This document shows, one piece after another, positions 61,998 through 64,000 of a DNA stretch of 64,000 nt. The stretch lies in the NCBI GenBank assembly GCA_005408345.1, contig SEMN01000273.1:558001-622000 (forward strand), read 5' to 3'. The stretch is from Macquaria australasica (lineage: Eukaryota > Chordata > Actinopteri > Centrarchiformes > Percichthyidae). The notes under the pieces are model-generated. The model had not been told where the DNA came from, did not search any database, and worked only from the letters and a program-made list of their open reading frames with translations. A program made the position numbers and the translations under genes. Numbering within the stretch: position 1 is the stretch's first letter; each line of letters starts with the position of its first letter.

Positions 61998-63534
61998 GGC
62001 AGAGGATTATTGCTTTATATTCATAAATCATTAGAAGTTAAAGAAGTGGTAGAGTTTCAGGAGAATATCTTTATGGAGATTAAATGCAATAACCAAGAGT
62101 TTTTGATGGTGGGTTTAATTTACAGGTCTGATAGTGGTACAGAGACTAACAATGATAATCTTTTGGATATAATAGAGGAGGTGTCAACTAGAAAGTATTC
62201 ACATAAATTAATTATGGGTGATTTTAATTTGCCAAATATAGATTGGAATTTAACAGATGCAAAGGGGAACAATCTTACATCATCAGATAATAGGTTTATA
62301 TGTATTCAGAACGCATTGTTGTTTCAACATGTACAAGAACCAACAAGGTGGAGAGGTGGTGACACACCACATGTGTTGGATCTTGTGATTACAGATGAGG
62401 AAAATATGACTGATGACATTCAGTATTAAAAAAAGCGTAAAAGCGATCATTGTGTCTTGAGGTTTAAGGTTATTTGTTACACAAAAACGGTGAGAAATGA
62501 ACTTAAGAAAAAAACTACAAGGCGAATTTTGAGAAGGCACGTAAGGAATTGAACTTTTTTGACTGGATACAATACCTATCTAATTATGATGTTGACAACA
62601 AATGGAGACCAATTAAGGCTAAGTTGAACGAAGTAGAGGACAAGTTTGTACCATTCATCTTCCCCTTGGATAGTACTACAAAAAGGAAAATTAAAGAAAA
62701 AAATAATCTTGAGAAGTAAATAATCTAAAGATCTAAATAAGTAAATAATATAAGAAGTAAAACCCTAGAGGTACAACGGGAGTATCGGAGAGTTCGAGAC
62801 TTTGCGAGAATGAGAACACGATATTTAAGAAAGATATACGAAGAAGACTTTGCAAGACAATCTAAACAGAAACCAAACGTTATCTGGAATTATATAAATA
62901 AGGACAAAAATTAAAACAGTAGGAGACTTATATACCAATCAGAATAATACTAACTCCTCAACAACAAGATATTGAAAAAGCAGAAATATTGTCAGAATAC
63001 TTCAGCAGTGTATTTGTGAATGAACCCGAAGGGCATATACCTGAATTGCCAAGTTTGGAAGTTCCGAAAATACAACGTTTTATAATAACTACTGAGGATA
63101 CAAAACTACAGAATATTAACATATGTAAATCACCAGGGCCAGATGCAATACATCCTAGGATTTTAAAGGAATTGGCTTGTGTGATTGCCGAACCTCTAAC
63201 AGTATTATATAATCAGTCGTTAGAAGAATCATTGCTACCCTGTGAATGGAAAGAGGCACAAATTTGTGCAATTTTCAAAAAAGGAAACAAATCATTAACA
63301 GGAAACTACAGGCCAGTTAGGACATATATTGTTGACCATATGAAGTCAAACAGACTACTTAGCAATAAGCAGTATGGATTTATATCTGGAAGATCGACTA
63401 CATTTCAGCTTCTTACAGTTCTTGATAAGTGGTCAGCAGCTTTGGATAAAGGACAGTCAGTTGATTGTATGGAGTTCCACAGGGATCTGTGCTGGGCCCA
63501 GTACTCTTTGTTCATTTAAATGATTTACCTGTTA
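61998..63534 (+). mobile_element. LINE, 3' part: rest of endonuclease and damaged reverse transcriptase
   Basis: Removing the Tc1 element restores the reading frame across the TA site. The endonuclease continues with RGLLLYIHKS, MGDFNLPNIDW, TPHVLDLVIT and, after a stop at 62,427, KSDHCVL with the catalytic SDH. The linker (62,460-62,980) is broken by stops. The reverse transcriptase runs from 62,989: KSPGPDAIHPRILKELA, CEWKEAQICAIFKKG, NYRPV. Sequence is missing after NYRPV (about 63,320) and again after GQSVDC (about 63,468), where the frame jumps to GVPQGSVLGPVLF. The second gap removes the F-D motif of the active site. The LTR replaces the rest, including the YADD region. Confidence 0.85.
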
Positions 63535-63894
63535 TGATAAGCCATCGAGGCAGCCTTGCCACGACAAGCCATCGAGGAAGCAGGGAGAGGACCCAAATGC
63601 AGACAGCCAGGTAAATGTCAAAAGGTTTATTTCCGAACTCAGGAACACAGGAACTCAGGCACACACGAACAATGACGCGACAAAGCACAAAGGGAAAGGA
63701 CCGGTATATATGGAGGACGAGACAACGAGGGAAACAGACACAGGTGAGTAACGAGACACAGGTGAACCTAATCAAAACAGGCGGGAAAGAACAAGACAGG
63801 AAGTAAATACACAAGAACACAAGAACAGGGATTTCAAAATAAGAACAGGAAACACACATAACACAAGTCCAACAGAGTCCTTCGGATCATTACA
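63535..63894 (-). mobile_element. LTR (3') of a Gypsy-like retrotransposon
   Basis: On the minus strand the LTR starts TGTAATGATCC at 63,894, just after a G-rich polypurine tract. It carries a TATA box (63,705-63,711) and an AATAAA signal (63,631-63,626) in the right order and spacing. It ends near 63,535, where LINE sequence resumes on the other side. An 11-bp word agccatcgagg is repeated near its 3' end. The 3' boundary is set from the last TG..CA-compatible position and is approximate. No target duplication can be tested because the other LTR is outside the window. Confidence 0.8.
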
Positions 63895-64000
63895 GAACCC
63901 CCCCCTTAAGGGACGGATTCCAGACGTCCCACCGAGCACACCAACCCGGGTGGGCGGAGGGGGTCCCGGAGGAGGGACCCAGAAAAACCAGACCTAAGGC
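63895..64000 (-). mobile_element. internal 3' end of the Gypsy-like retrotransposon (partial)
   Basis: Reading the minus strand toward the LTR, a GC-rich segment leads to CTTAAGGGGGGGG, the polypurine tract that primes plus-strand synthesis. The remaining internal part with gag-pol lies beyond the right edge. Confidence 0.75.

Noticed and set aside
1..64000. CRISPR arrays, operons, phage or bacterial defence systems
   Set aside because: The window is spliced vertebrate DNA. The regular repeats present are microsatellites, tandem monomers and transposon ends.

Overview
The window is vertebrate nuclear DNA, almost certainly from a ray-finned (percomorph-like) fish. The protein-coding genes are split into many small GT-AG exons. 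Two of them, slc4a1ap (kanadaptin) and supt7l (STAF65-gamma), match the vertebrate proteins exon by exon. The rest is dense with teleost-style repeats: hAT-type MITEs with 8-bp target duplications, a Tc1/mariner copy, a LINE, a Gypsy-like LTR, a tRNA-derived SINE and many CA/GT microsatellites. There is no bacterial operon, CRISPR array or phage-like organisation.

Layout. Bases 1-17,150 are intergenic, built of old repeats and low-complexity DNA, including a tandem-monomer repeat at 11.5 kb with a hAT MITE next to it. Bases 17,150-35,150 hold a plus-strand gene of six proposed coding exons for a serine/arginine-rich protein of about 313 residues that I cannot name; most of its length is introns full of repeats. 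Bases 36,190-45,450 hold slc4a1ap on the minus strand, with 14 coding exons that join in frame to an 806-residue kanadaptin. Its introns carry a hAT MITE, a THAP-domain transposon remnant and a GT microsatellite 19 bp from a splice site. Bases 45,408-45,730 are a compact shared promoter. Bases 45,640-51,640 hold supt7l on the plus strand, with four coding exons, 434 residues and a fish-type ten-histidine insertion. Bases 51,640-59,600 contain no gene I can recognise. They hold a second copy of the tandem-monomer repeat, a possible conserved noncoding element and other repeats.

Bases 59,600-64,000 are a transposon nest. A decayed Jockey/CR1-like LINE is interrupted in its endonuclease domain by a complete but dead Tc1 element (exact TA duplication). 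The LINE has lost part of its reverse transcriptase, and it is cut off by the 3' LTR of a minus-strand Gypsy-like element that runs off the right edge.

Gene relationships. slc4a1ap and supt7l are head to head, the same order as in human, so the bidirectional promoter is an ancient arrangement. One product is a nuclear FHA/dsRBD-like protein and the other a core subunit of the SAGA histone acetyltransferase. The unnamed gene and slc4a1ap converge tail to tail with about 1 kb between their polyadenylation signals. I found no new multi-gene system. The most unusual content is the layering of transposons and the unnamed gene.
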